Positions 49,469 to 60,633 of a stretch of DNA of 64,000 bases are shown here, piece after piece (the stretch's first letter is position 1; every line of letters begins with the position of its first letter). Location: contig VSJF01000011.1 in NCBI GenBank assembly GCA_009739215.1, positions 248,001-312,000 on the forward strand. The letters run 5' to 3'. The position numbers were made by a program, and so were the translations under genes. The notes beneath the pieces were generated by a model. The model had not been told where the DNA came from. It ran no database searches and was given only the letters and a program-made list of their open reading frames with translations. Origin of the DNA: Floccularia luteovirens. Lineage: Eukaryota; Basidiomycota; Agaricomycetes; Agaricales; Squamanitaceae.

Positions 49469-50160
49469 GTTAGCTAGGTGATAATAATATGATGTGTGCT
49501 ATTAAGAACGAATGGAGGGAGAACACTGTGTGTGGGGGATTATGACAAACGAATGAGTATACGTCCAGGTGAGATCACGTTTATGTGCCAGCTGGTACTG
49601 CCTCCACAACAACGACCACCACTGATGCAGCATGCTAAACATGAGGTGTGCATATGCAAAGTGACAATAAAGTTGTGGCAGGCTTTGGCAGGCTACCGTT
49701 TCTATTCGATCACATGATTTAAGACTAGATTAGATTGTACGCACGTACGCGCACCACGCATCATGCCTTTCATCTCTTTTCATGCCGTTTTCCTTTATAA
49801 TTGGTGGAGTTTGTAAAGGTTTGAGTTCATGGTGAAGTAGTTAAATCTGAAGGCAGGTGAATAATTGTTATGTACACATATTTTAACACACTCGTTGACG
49901 AGCTCTATTTTTACCAGGTCTATGCATTTCATTACAATGTCCAGCCAAAATATTGTGTCCCGGTTGTGGCGAGGGATAATGATAAAGCGCATGAGGGAAT
50001 CAAGAAAATATCTCGGATCCTACCGAATTTATTGTAGAGGAGGTAAGTGTATGAGCTGCCATGCAACGCACTAGATCAAATTACAGTATCATATCTCTAT
50101 ACATGCTCCCAAATACATACGCTGCTAACCGCTACCATCCTAAGTCTGATCCATACTAAC

Positions 50161-51162
50161 CTATTTGGACCGACGAAAGAATCCAATCTTCGAACTTTTC
50201 ATGTCTTTGGCAGCTGCAAGCATATTTTGTGACTCATTCCAGATTATGTTGTATTCCTCGTCCAATTCCCGCCCTAAGTCTGGATTATCCCGTTTGGCAG
50301 CTTGTTCAACAAGCTTACGCATGATTTCTTCCTGCCGTTCAACCTGCTTTTGGAGCATAGTATACATATATGCCCCCTGCCTAGTTTTGATGAGCCGTTT
50401 GCCCAATTTCACGACTTCCTCTCGCAGCAGGATCATATCGGTCGCTTTCTTCTTCATGAGTATAGGTTCGATGAGCTCAGCGGCTGACTGTGGAGTGTTT
50501 AAAAACCGTGCATATGTTGACCCGTTGTTGATCATATTTCGCCAGCACGTTTCCTTCAATCCTGTTTCGCGAGCCTCGGCTGTGGCTCCATCCACTTTCT
50601 TATCCCACATCGATGTCACAAGTACGACCTTGTCTGGCGCCAGTCCGAACATGCAGGAATATTTGTGAGCATATCCAGTCATACGCTGATCGGTGATACG
50701 GTGTAGGTATAGTATTCCTGACGGCTTCTTAATATCTTTTTTATACCTAGGATCTACTAGTTATTGATAAAGGACGCGTGAGCACTTGTATATACTCACA
50801 TTTTCTTGAACCATTGATCAACCATATCTAAGATTTTCGTGTCGGCTATTTTGTTATCATCAAAGCCAGGGGTATCCACAATGATGATGTTTGGTCGACC
50901 CAATTGTGCTAACTTGACAGCTTGGATTTTGTTCGTTTCTGGATCAATCGAATCACCAACCCGTTTGCCGTGTTGAACCAATTTGTCGATTAACTAGAAT
51001 ATGATGAGAAACCAACCGGTAGGACAGCCACAATCTTACATTACTCTTCCCGGCCCCTGTTGGACCTATTACTCTGTACATAAGCATTATTAGTACTGTT
51101 ATTTGTTGTGAAGTGAATGATAGCACTCACACAATAATAATATCCGAAGTTTCACCGCTCAT
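50161..51162 (-). CDS. AIG1-like GTPase 4
   Basis: Reads MSGETSDIIIV, VIGPTGAGKSN (P-loop), LIDKLVQHGKRVGDSIDPET, RPNIIIVDTPGFDDNKIADT, KKPSGILYLHRITDQRM, DKVVLVTSMWDKKVDGATAE, GSTYARFLNTPQSAAEL, a coiled-coil (VERQEEIMRKLVEQAAKRDN) and a short basic tail SSKIGFFRRSK. All splice joins are in frame, so it looks functional. The flanks share sequence with those of GTPase 3, but a hAT-like MITE has been inserted 140 bp upstream of its start, moving the shared CATGAGGT-containing block about 360 bp further away than in its sister. Confidence 0.75.
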
Positions 51163-51294
51163 GTTGGCCGGACGATAATAGTATGGTGTATACTATTAAG
51201 AGCGAACGGAAGGAGAACCTTATATAGTGGAGATTAGGAGAAACGGGAGGATTTACCTCCAGGTAAGATCGTGTTTCCGTGCCAGCTGGTACTG

Positions 51295-51666
51295 CCGCCA
51301 CGCAGTGATGTGCCGGTCGAGCGACTAGTCGTGAAGTCGCAAAAAGTCACACGACCCCCATGGTTGGCGACTAAATTCGACCAGACCATGGGAGAGTCGC
51401 CTCACATGACACTAACAGAGGGAATAGGCTAATTATCGCAAGATTGTGCTTGATTATCATGTTTGGCTATCAGATAATCAAATTACATAAGTAATTCAGG
51501 TCATCAACTTAGAAATTCCGAGAGAGGTTCTGAGCATCGTCAGTGAGTACACGTGACTAGGTAGGTCTGGTCGCTTTTCGCGACTCACGACCAGTCGCAA
51601 ATAGTCGTGAAGTCACGTCATCAGACTTCCGACCTAGTCGCATGACTGTCCAACACTGCCGCCACG
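51295..51666. mobile_element. hAT-like MITE (51303-51658) with CCGCCACG target duplication
   Basis: A 356-bp element. The left end CAGTGATGTGCC and the right end (reverse complement CAGTGTTGGACA) both start CAGTG, and both contain GCGACTAG about 20 bp in. The 8-bp sequence CCGCCACG flanks both sides (51295-51302, 51659-51666). CAGTG-type ends and an 8-bp duplication are typical of hAT. No coding capacity. The equivalent site upstream of GTPase 3 (about 49595-49640) lacks the insertion, which supports the borders. Confidence 0.75.
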
Positions 51667-52475
51667 ACAGTAACCATCCAGCATGCTAGACATGAGGTTT
51701 GCGTGTGCAATTCATGCGATATTGATGCGTTGTGGTGATGAGAGAGATTATGAATCCCTAATCTGCCTAGGTACCTGCCTTTGGATGTGATGAACGATGT
51801 GCATAGCTCATTTTACATGAACAAAAATTAACCTGGAATATGAAATGGTGAATTCGAAGGTGTGTTGGCTCAGGCTGTGGCCCAGTGAGGGAACACGTGA
51901 TTGTCGTGCACACAATACGCGATCAATTGAATACGTCATACAAGTAGTATAAGTAAAATACTGGTACTAGCTTCAAACACTGGATGCCTGGATAGCTATA
52001 GCATGCCTGTAAGATGAATCGATGAAGATGGAGGGTGGTAGATGCGATGTGAACATATGAAATAAAAAGCTAATGTAACAAATGCGTAATCAATAATACT
52101 AACCCTGGAGGGAAGTATGCGTGTGCGGGGAGGATTTGGTGTATGCTAATGGATACACCAACCGCAACATAGGCATTAATTATGTTTATACATACATGCA
52201 ATACGTCTTGAGCTCCCCAAAACAAATTATGGGGCAGAAGTGTAAGATCTTTAGAAGATGAGTAAGTATGATTGGAATAGGTCGTATGTTCCGGATTGGA
52301 TTGGATAGGAGAGTCCCAGTGTGGTAGTTCTATTTTCTTAAAGCGAGAAGCGATGTGTAGGATAGCAGATGGTGATTCGACAGATGTGACTTGAAGGCAA
52401 TGCGCGAATCATGACATACGGAGAGTTGTAATAGGATATAATGGAGTGTTTTGAACTGGCGACCAAATAGATCTG
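51667..52475. other. intergenic, nothing recognised
   Basis: Upstream DNA of the GTPase array and 3' flank of the GPCR-like gene; AT-rich, no supported gene. Confidence 0.4.
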
Positions 52476-54419
52476 TTATTCCTTATGTATCGACGTGGAC
52501 GCTGGGCCAATCCTCCAGTGCATCTCCGAAGTTCCAGGATCCACTGAAAACGAAGACGGTATAGGTCCAGCACCCACATTGACACCATCAACACCAATGT
52601 AGTGTACAAGAGTCTCAGAATGTTGTGTTTGTACCCCACTTGAATCACGGTCATGATCCCCATCATCTAATGTTTTCGAATGAGAGTCGCTACCACCAGT
52701 ATTCCTGGTGTGCCCTCTTAGACTCGGCAAGAAACCAGGAGATTCATCGTCGTCCCCCACAAGACTACCCCTATGCACAGGGATATTTTTTCCTGCACCA
52801 CGACCAGTATGACCAAGATTACTCATCCCAATAACTTCAACGACAGTGGCCCCAGCAGTACTAACGCTCCCAAAAGTAGATACATTATGTCTATCCGGGA
52901 GTATCCCCAAATCTCTCGGGTTCGCGCTGTGCACAAGAATTATAGGTTCTGGTCCAACAACGAAATCCGATCTGGTGCTCTTGAATAGAACAACATTGAA
53001 GAGACCTGATAGCGAGAAAACTGCGCTAGCAAACATGAGGGCAGCTGGGTGGACATTCATTCCACCAAATTCGAGTCCGCGAACGAATCCAAGAGGGAAT
53101 ACACAAGCTAAATAGACGACGGGGTAGCTGAATATTTGTTAATAAGGCATGAATTAGAAAGGGTCAAGTTAAAGAGAATGAATGAGGAAGGGATGAGGAT
53201 ATGAACTCACAAAAGCATGAGATTAGCGACAGTTTTACAGTCCTTATTGTCGCTATCATTGTGTAAGGTGATATCCACGGGGACGCGATTTCTTGTAGCG
53301 AAGTATATCCCGTCGTCAACGATAATGATACCCCGCATGACGAGTGCAGTTATCCCATATAGGATAAACATAACCCCCGCTGCAAACCAGATCCACAAGT
53401 ATTGGAACACCATACGTTCTAGCTCATATTCCATCCTGATCCAACACCCTATTGCAAGCAAAATCATTATACTGATACTCTTCCTAACGAGTCACGGTCA
53501 GACTTACAGAAACCAGTGTTACCATAAAAGGGAATATCAGGATCCCGTTTGGCTGTTGAGCTAACTGCTACCATCGTTATTACCCCAACCCACACGAGAA
53601 ATGCTACTACTTTGGGGACCCAAGGAGGTGAATGTATTCGAAGAATGAGTACGGCGAACGTTTGGATTGCTATTAACTGTGGGGCATAGTGTGATTATTG
53701 TATACTGTCGAATAGAAAAATGACGTACCAGTGACCTTATCATTACCGGAGAAAAGGTTATAAGGTAATGAAGGTGTACAGTGTGATAAGGGAGGGAAAG
53801 AATTGGGACGTACATAAGAGCGACAGCGACGTCTGCCACATGCTTTAGTACAGCTTGGGTAGTACAGACAGATCCCTCTTGGATAAACTACAAAGAGGGG
53901 TAGGCATTGAGCGTTACCTTCTTGTTCCTATAGAAGAAAAAACTTTAACTCACCCCATCCCGAATCCATTTGGAATTTAGCATCCCCCCTTTGAAGTAAA
54001 AAAAAATTAACTCCCACATTCTCCAACCCTGATTTATAGCATAACAATGGGAAGAAGGTGCTCACCAATTGATTGTAGGAGATCACCAACCATTAAACCG
54101 ATGAAGAAGATTGAATCGGATGCATCCGTGATTGGTACCAAAGATCTCTTTCGTGACGCGAGAGTTTCCCGATACCTTTTCAGTTTCACGTACTAAAAAC
54201 ACATTAGATAAGGCTATCCCCCCGATGGGTTCATTGGAATACGCACAACAATATGGCAGAGTAAACTGCAAACCGCAATAGCAGATATACTATATACAAA
54301 AACATGTCAATATTGACATCAAGAATGACAAGTGTAACTTACCAGGCTGACTCAAGCATAAGAACAAGTCCCGTCCGTATGCCCCCACTGAACGGGGCTG
54401 AGATTGCATCACTATTCAT
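52476..54419 (-). CDS. GPCR-like seven-helix membrane protein
   Basis: Minus-strand exons give MNSDAISAPFSGGIRTGLVL (start 54419), YVKLKRYRETLASRKRS, DSIFFIGLMVGDLLQSIG, GMLNSKWIRDG, FIQEGSVCTTQAVLKHVADV, LIAIQTFAVLILRIHSPPWV, SSTAKRDPDIPFYGNTGFWC, WIRMEYELERMVFQYLWIWF, FILYGITALVMRGIIIVDDG, YPVVYLACVFPLGFVRGLEF and LSGLFNVVLFKSTRSDFVVG. About seven hydrophobic helices, the extracellular-loop Cys and the GFWCWI motif resemble fungal cAMP-receptor/Git3-like receptors. A Ser/Asp/Gly-rich C-terminal tail of about 130 residues follows, a likely regulatory region. The ligand is unknown. At least six short introns; a few joins were inferred from phase. Confidence 0.7.
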
Positions 54420-55654
54420 GATTTAGATCAACACTATCGATAACCGTCAGGGCGTTATACAGCCTATAATGACAGGTTTTGTTGATCGGAATCTGAAAAG
54501 TGAATGAAAAAGGGGGCGGGGAGGTATAAAAGAGGGGGGAAGAGGGGGAAGAGGGAGAGGGAAAAAGAAAATACGGAAGGGAAGACAGTTAAAAAGAGAG
54601 AAAAAGTTCGAGATCGCAAGGTACGAACGCCCCACAACTCCACCCATTCATATGTATGTAAGTATGGTTAGAATATATCTTGGAACTTTCTCATCTATTT
54701 GTCACTTTTGGAAGGGGTTATGTCCGGACTGACGGAAATAACAAGCTTGTGACGCCTTAGTTGAGGCACATCTGAACAGTTTTTGGTACCACTGCAGCCA
54801 CGCTTGTTGTCGCAGTTTCCGGATTTCCCTTGTTAGTATGTATCTCCCCTTGCACCCTAGGGAGAGTTGTAGCTGTAGTTATGGAGAGTGTTTGCCAAAA
54901 ATAGTAGGTTCGATACGCTCTTTTCTATTTTTCATCAATAGAAAAGAATCATTCTCGAAACCTTACTACATGTCCTGACTTCCTGAAGCAACGCCGGATT
55001 GGTTTTCAATTCATAATGATGGTGATAATGCCACGTAGGCTATGGCTGGGAATTGTAGAAATTGAGGTAAAACGGACGATTTTCGTCCGTGAACTCTGTT
55101 AACTTATTTAGCAGTTGCTAAATAACATTTTCATACATAATCACGTGGTCAACACATGACATCTTGAGAGATATATTTGTTCACCGGTTTACCATAGACA
55201 CGCATCTGAGATCTGAGAAGTTGTACTTATATAAGTTAATGGAAATTTTATATCCTTCCTGTTATTCACCTGATTCCTATTGAAACCATTGATTACACTA
55301 TGATATGTTGATTAATGAAAAGACCCACCCACACGCCCGCTACTGTATGTTCTGCGTGTGGCTATATTTATGGCACTTTAAATAGTTAATTTCGGTGATT
55401 TGCTGGTGGAATCCACAAGCCTTGTGTAAAGGCAATGCATATGATGATTTGACATTAATAGATTCAACAATATTCTTAGACATCACGCATCAGTTATTTC
55501 ACTTTTATCTGCGGGTTATTGCTCTCACAGGAGCCCATAAGTCGTGGGATTGATATCGAAAGGCAATTTGTTTGATTAACGGATTACACATTAGCAGTGG
55601 ACGGGGGTTTTTACATAATTAATACTACACACATACTGTTCCATCCAGAAAAAT
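54420..55654. promoter_or_regulatory. GPCR-like gene upstream region and spacer
   Basis: Begins with a purine-rich strand (54505-54605, runs of GAGGGGGAAGAGGG), probably the 5' leader or promoter of the receptor gene. Nothing else recognised. Confidence 0.4.
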
Positions 55655-55920
55655 ATGTACGAACCATATTCTCAGAATCAACGTCTTCGGAATCCCTTAT
55701 GTCCTGCTAATTTGTTGTGCGGAGCCTCGGAACACAGTTTGAAAGCTCTTGTCGGTAAGCAAGATACTCCTCGCACTTTGAAAGGAAACAGCGATTTGGG
55801 GAACAAGAGAGCATCCTACTTCAAGTTGATACTGGTAGCGGGCAATCATTGGTGTTTCGGAAAGGTGTGATCATGTAGCGTTTGGAAATTCCATCGAATA
55901 CTTAATCAATTGTGCAGACA
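55655..55920 (+). pseudogene. fragment of the neighbouring HAD-hydrolase gene
   Basis: The stretch SLKALVGKQDTPRTLKGNSD and the following bases up to about 55910 align with an internal part of the HAD gene at 58081-58280 (LKALAGQQDTSGTLEGE; also GTGTTTCGGAAAGG against GTGTTTTGGAAAGG, and GTAGCGTTTGGAAATTCCAT against GTTGCCTTCGGAAACTCGAT). It lacks the catalytic motifs and is out of frame in places. It is an isolated scrap of a duplicated copy. Confidence 0.65.
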
Positions 55921-56067
55921 GTAATAGTCCTGTATATATTGTTGCCACTCATAGACATTTTAACTTCTTTACTTCCTATTTCCTACTTGGTACCATAGTA
56001 ACAGAGCGAATAGAGCAACGCGCGCTTAGTGAAAATTCTCGAGTGAATTCTTGATGTTTTCCTCAAG

Positions 56068-57558
56068 CAACTGGAAAAGTCATCACGTCGGCATCAGCCG
56101 GTTCAAAGAAAGACGTGGATATTGCCGTAGCAGCTGCAGAAAAGGTTTATCCTGACAAGTTTGGCTTCTTTACCCGAGAATCAACTGACTTACTTATTAT
56201 TCAAACGTTCAACGTCAGCTTACAAGACATCATGGGGCTTGAAGGTTCCTGGAAGGGTCTGGGCAAGGCTAATGAATAAAATGGCGGATCTCATTGAACA
56301 AAACATAGAAGAATTTGCGGCTCTGGAAACTTTGAATAGTGGTATGTGATTCATCATTTTCATAATGAATATTTCCGTAACATTTCATCTTTTAACCATA
56401 CATCTTCAGGCAAAGTATACACAAACGCAAAGGGTCAGGACTTTGGGCATCATAGCTACTATCAGATACTACGCAGGCTGGGCAGATAGAATCCAAGGGA
56501 AAAAAAACTATAAAAATATGATAATTTGAGATTCATACCTTTATGCTATAGACCACTGAAAATAAACTCACATATGCAAGGCGAGAGCCCTATGGTGTAG
56601 TGGTATGTATATCACTCCTACGTGGTTGCTTTCATGATGACTCACTACACATGTTGAACAGGGACAAATTGTCCCCTGGAATTACGCCTTGGTAGGATTG
56701 ACAAGAACTGTTATGATATCCAGAAGCTGATAGCAGTAATACCAAACAATATGGGTAAGAAAGTGACAAGGACGGTCATATAGAAATATCTCTCTAATAA
56801 TTATATTGGCCAAGTCCTCTTATTGCTAGGGAGCTAGACGCTGGCACTGGTAACCCATTCGCACCAGGCACTAAACAAGGGCCGCAAGTATCCCATGCAC
56901 ACTCTGATGTAAGCAAAATTTCTCTTACAAGGGTTTCGTTTTGATCAGGTTGCATTAGCGCGTTATGAATTAAATTAATTTCGGTAAAGAACAAGGCGCG
57001 AAGGTACACGTTGGAGGGAACCTAGCGGACAGGAGGGATACTTTATCGAACCAACCATCTTCACAGAATGTTAACGGGACATGCAGATAGTGAGCCGGGA
57101 GATCTTTGGACCTGTTGCTGTAGTGTTGAAGTTTAGGACTGAAGAAGGTAAATCTTCCAAACAACTTATAGATTTGTTTTCTTTTTGACTCCGGTTACCG
57201 ACTTCAGATGTGATTGAAATGGAGAATGACTCGGTTTATGGACTTGGTTCCAACATAATATCAGTCGCGCATGCCATGGAAGCTGGCACTGCATGGTAAA
57301 CCCCAATTCCTTTGATCAATTAATTATATAACTTGTATTCAACCGTCAAACTTCCAGATCAATTGTGCACAAGATGTAGAACTTGGAGTTCCTTTCGGTG
57401 GATATAAACAATCCGGAGTAGAACGCGAGTTAGGAGAGTCCGCCCTCGACGCGTATGCTTTCATTTCTATCCTTGTTAAGATTATGTTAATAACTTTCAA
57501 CTAATCAGATATACTCAAGTGAAGGGTGTACATATCAACATCGGGATTAAACTGTGAA
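56068..57558 (+). pseudogene. NAD(P)-aldehyde dehydrogenase, degraded
   Basis: Blocks in family order: TGKVITSASAGSKKDVDIAV, SWGLKVPGRVWARLMNKMAD, LIEQNIEEFAALETLNSG, KVYTNAKGQDFGHH, YYAGWADRIQG (frame change), REPYGVV/GQIVPWNYALVG, GNPFAPGTKQGPQVSHAHSD, GYFIEPTIFTEC followed by a stop, EIFGPVAVVLKF, ENDSVYGLGS, VPFGGYKQSGVERELGESAL, VKGVHINIGIKL. Aldehyde dehydrogenases oxidise aldehydes to acids through a catalytic Cys. The segment carrying that Cys and the general-base Glu (between PWNYALVG and GNPFAPG) is missing, and several frame changes and stops are present. Not functional. Confidence 0.85.
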
Positions 57559-57805
57559 ATGTTGCATTGAAGTAGCCTTACCAAGAAATGTAATTCTACA
57601 ATGAAGCTTGTATCTTTCATTAGACAACAATCATCACAGCAAGGATATGTAAGATATTAACTCATTTTCTCTCGAGTGCTGTTCATGGAATATATTTATA
57701 TTTTTGAGCTTAGACCCATTAATATGATCGTGGCAAGATGACGTCACTAGTGTCAGCGACCATAAGTATGAGTCATGGTTTCATCTTCCACAAACGATAC
57801 ATTCG

Positions 57806-58756
57806 ATGACCAGTAAACTCACAGACCACAAATACCTAATTTTTGATGTCTACGGCACCCTCGCAGTAAGTCAATACCATCCGCACATATCCAATCCAGC
57901 ATTAATCCACTTGAAGGATTGGGAATCAGGATTATACAAAGCTCTACAGCCTCTACTTGACAGATACCCTCCATCCAGAAATTGGACTCGTAAAGATGCT
58001 CTGACAGCCTTTGGATCCGTCGAGTCAGATCTTCAGAATCAACATCCGGATATGCTATACTCTAATTTGTTGGCGAAAGTTCATGAAGTTTTGGAACAGC
58101 GTTTGAAAGCACTTGCCGGTCAACAAGACACATCTGGTACCCTGGAAGGAGAAACGGTTTTGGAAGATCCAACCACTGACAAGGGAGCATCCACCTCAGC
58201 CAATACTAATAGTCGGCAATCGCTGGGTGTTTTGGAAAGGGATGAGCACGTTGCCTTCGGAAACTCGATTAAAGAATGGCCCACTTTTGCAGACAGTAGT
58301 GCTGCGTTACATAGCCTCTCAAAACATTTCAAACTCATCGTATTGTCCAATGTCGATCATACTTCCTTCCAATACACCCACGCGCTTCTTTCCACAGGTG
58401 CTCAATCTATCGAGCATCTCCAGGCAGACACCTCGTTGTATTCATATCCTACATCTAGTAAACACAAATACTGGCACCCTCAAGATACTGATGGTTCACA
58501 GTCGCCATTCGCACTTGTCCTCACCGCACAAGATACGGGGTGCTACAAACCCGCGCTGGGAGGATTTCAGACTATTCTGGAATACATCAAAACAGATCCT
58601 TCACTGCTCGGTAGCGAGGAATTCGGGGATGATGCGGATACTGAAGCAGTGAAAAGCAAGGTGTTGGTCGTCGCCCAAAGTCTGACTCACGACCACCTGG
58701 CGGCGAGTCGGTTGGGAATAAAGAGTGTCTGGATTGATAGACAGGGAGCGGTGTAG
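57806..58756 (+). CDS. HAD-superfamily hydrolase (2-haloacid dehalogenase type), truncated by TAG
   Basis: Single frame, MTSKLTDHKYLIFDVYGTLA: nucleophile motif FDVYGTL of type-II haloacid dehalogenases. Then cap-domain helices, FKLIVLSNVDHTSFQ (motif II), YKPALGGF (motif III Lys) and VLVVAQSLTHDHLAASRLGI (acidic motif IV region is weak). The frame stops at TAG 58754-58756 after IDRQGAV. The same frame stays open for 35 more codons to TAA 58862-58864 and reads CNVDPDGPSAPNRWTWRFET then LGEVADAADRELG, which is the C-terminal end usual for this family. So the protein is either truncated by a nonsense change, read through, or affected by an error. Substrate unknown. Confidence 0.75.
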   Translation: MTSKLTDHKYLIFDVYGTLAVSQYHPHISNPALIHLKDWESGLYKALQPLLDRYPPSRNWTRKDALTAFGSVESDLQNQHPDMLYSNLLAKVHEVLEQRLKALAGQQDTSGTLEGETVLEDPTTDKGASTSANTNSRQSLGVLERDEHVAFGNSIKEWPTFADSSAALHSLSKHFKLIVLSNVDHTSFQYTHALLSTGAQSIEHLQADTSLYSYPTSSKHKYWHPQDTDGSQSPFALVLTAQDTGCYKPALGGFQTILEYIKTDPSLLGSEEFGDDADTEAVKSKVLVVAQSLTHDHLAASRLGIKSVWIDRQGAV

Positions 58757-58864
58757 TGTAATGTTGATCCTGATGGACCGAGCGCTCCGAATAGGTGGAC
58801 TTGGAGGTTTGAAACACTTGGAGAGGTGGCGGATGCTGCTGATCGAGAGCTTGGTATTGTTTAA

Positions 58865-59479
58865 TGTTTTTGAGTATTGTTCGAGATTGGTTTTAGTTGT
58901 TGGTGCTTTTGTCCTCGTGGGTGTTCTTGCTTTTTTTTTGTTTTGGCCGGATGACACCTGGTACGTGGGTGTTGACTAGGTTGGAATGGTCTGAGGACGA
59001 GGTGGACCCAGGTGAAGATTATTTTTGGAAATTTAGTGGCATTTCTTCGAACTGCTGCGGCTGCACTTGTTGAAAGGTGGATGCCAATAAATCAACCCGT
59101 AAATCTATGAATTGGCATTTTGCACATTGAGTGCATATTCCAAAATTTTTAACTGTTGAACGTTGAGCTTGAGCTGCTGAGCACTTTAACTAGATTCAAG
59201 ACCGAATTATCACTATTATTCCAAATATAGTAACAATTGGATTTCCGCAATGAACGTTCCCAACTGCCACCTTCCATACACAAGTCCGACGAGGATCAAC
59301 AGCGTGTTGGGCAATATGTCGTCTTCATGTTGAAAACCACTCCTTCATTTATATAAACCAAGTAAAACGACACAAAAACAAGACTGATTTTACCACCAAC
59401 TACTACTTTTTCTGTTCAGAAAAGACCAACCAGGCGATCGGGTGAAGGGGGGTGTTCAAGCTATTCCATAACCTCTAGA
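58865..59479. other. intergenic, nothing recognised
   Basis: 3' flank of the HAD gene and upstream of the BTB gene. Includes TTGAACGTTGAGCTTGAGCT near 59157, similar to the short repeats at 39650. Confidence 0.35.
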
Positions 59480-60633
59480 ATGGCACCAAGCACGGAAGAC
59501 AGTAGTAATTCCTAATCAAACCCGACAGCAAGTCATCGCACTATCAGAGGGATTGGACATACCCAAACCTATCCTATCCCCATCCCAAGATTTTTACTTT
59601 CCAGATGGTTCTGTTATTATAATCATTGAAAGCACATCGTTTCGGGTACACCAGTCCGTACTTTCGCGTCATTCAGATGTGTTCGCCTCGATGTTTTCGA
59701 TTCCTCAGCCAGGATGATGCTGAGATGATGGATGGATGTCCAGTGGTCCGTTTGACTGGTGATTCGGTGGATGACTTTATTGATGTTTTGAGAGCGTTGT
59801 ATGATACTTTGTGAGTTTTTTTTACTCTTTTTTATTTTGTTTTTATATACTACATGTACTAAATGATGATTCGTATCTCAAATGCTTCGCAAACAAAACA
59901 AAAAAAATTTTAATTCATAAAAAAAATCTCGATAACGATTTACCGATCCACTCCGATATTGATTTTGTTTCAAAAAAAAAGCCACTTTGACGGATTGGTT
60001 CCACACTCGGACCTAAAAGATATACTCCATTTTATCTCGGGTATCCTCCGAATCAGCACGAAATACAATTTCAAAAAACTCCGTGCAAAATGTATCAATA
60101 TCATTGAACGCAAATTCCCGTCAACCCTAGCAGGGTGTGATGAAGTCCTATCTGACGGATGCCAATATGTTCCTGGGGCAATCATCCAAGCAATCCCACT
60201 CGCGAAGGAGACAACCCTCCCAGAAATCTTGCCGTGGGCATATTATCTATGTACCCATATCGATAGGGACGAGTTACTGGCGGATCCAGTGTTATCCTGG
60301 AAAGATAAAGCACTTTGTATGGCCGGAAAAGATAAATTGTGGGAGTTGCAGAAGAAAACGACCCATCAGATGCTTTTTGAGTTTCGTCGGTCCCCTCAGT
60401 GTATAAATAACTGTCAGCCCGGATCGATGGGGTGGAGAGATATAGAGACGTGGAGGGTTAGGCCACATCCGTTGGAGGAATATGTCAGTTGGAGTGCGTT
60501 GAAGTTGTGTGTTAAGTGTTTGGAGCAGATGGAGAGTCAACATAAAGCTGGGAGGGAGGAGGTGTGGAACAAACTTCCGGGTGTTTTCTTGCTGGGAACT
60601 TGGGAGAGTATCAAGAGTGATCAAGGTTGTTGA
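59480..60633 (+). pseudogene. BTB/POZ-domain protein, one frameshift
   Basis: ATG at 59480 (MAPSTED), a 48-nt GT..AG intron, then LDIPKPILSPSQDFYFPDGS, FRVHQSVLSRHSDVFASMFS (BTB dimerisation-domain signature HxxVLxxxSxxFxxMF), IPQP. One extra G near 59719 then shifts the frame; it continues DDAEMMDGCPVVRLTGDSVD, FIDVLRALYDTL. After an intron (59811-59981): HFDGLVPHSDLKD, ILRISTKYNFKKLRAKCINI, IERKFPSTLAG, LPWAYYLCTHIDRDELL, and ends SIKSDQGC. This is the usual layout of basidiomycete BTB proteins (protein-protein interaction; role unknown). With the extra base it is a pseudogene; without it, intact. Confidence 0.7.

Noticed and set aside
45528..50668. Plus-strand frames up to 167 codons across the GTPase array
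   Set aside because: Recurring antisense shadows of the conserved coiled-coil and G-domain segments; they appear in every paralog.
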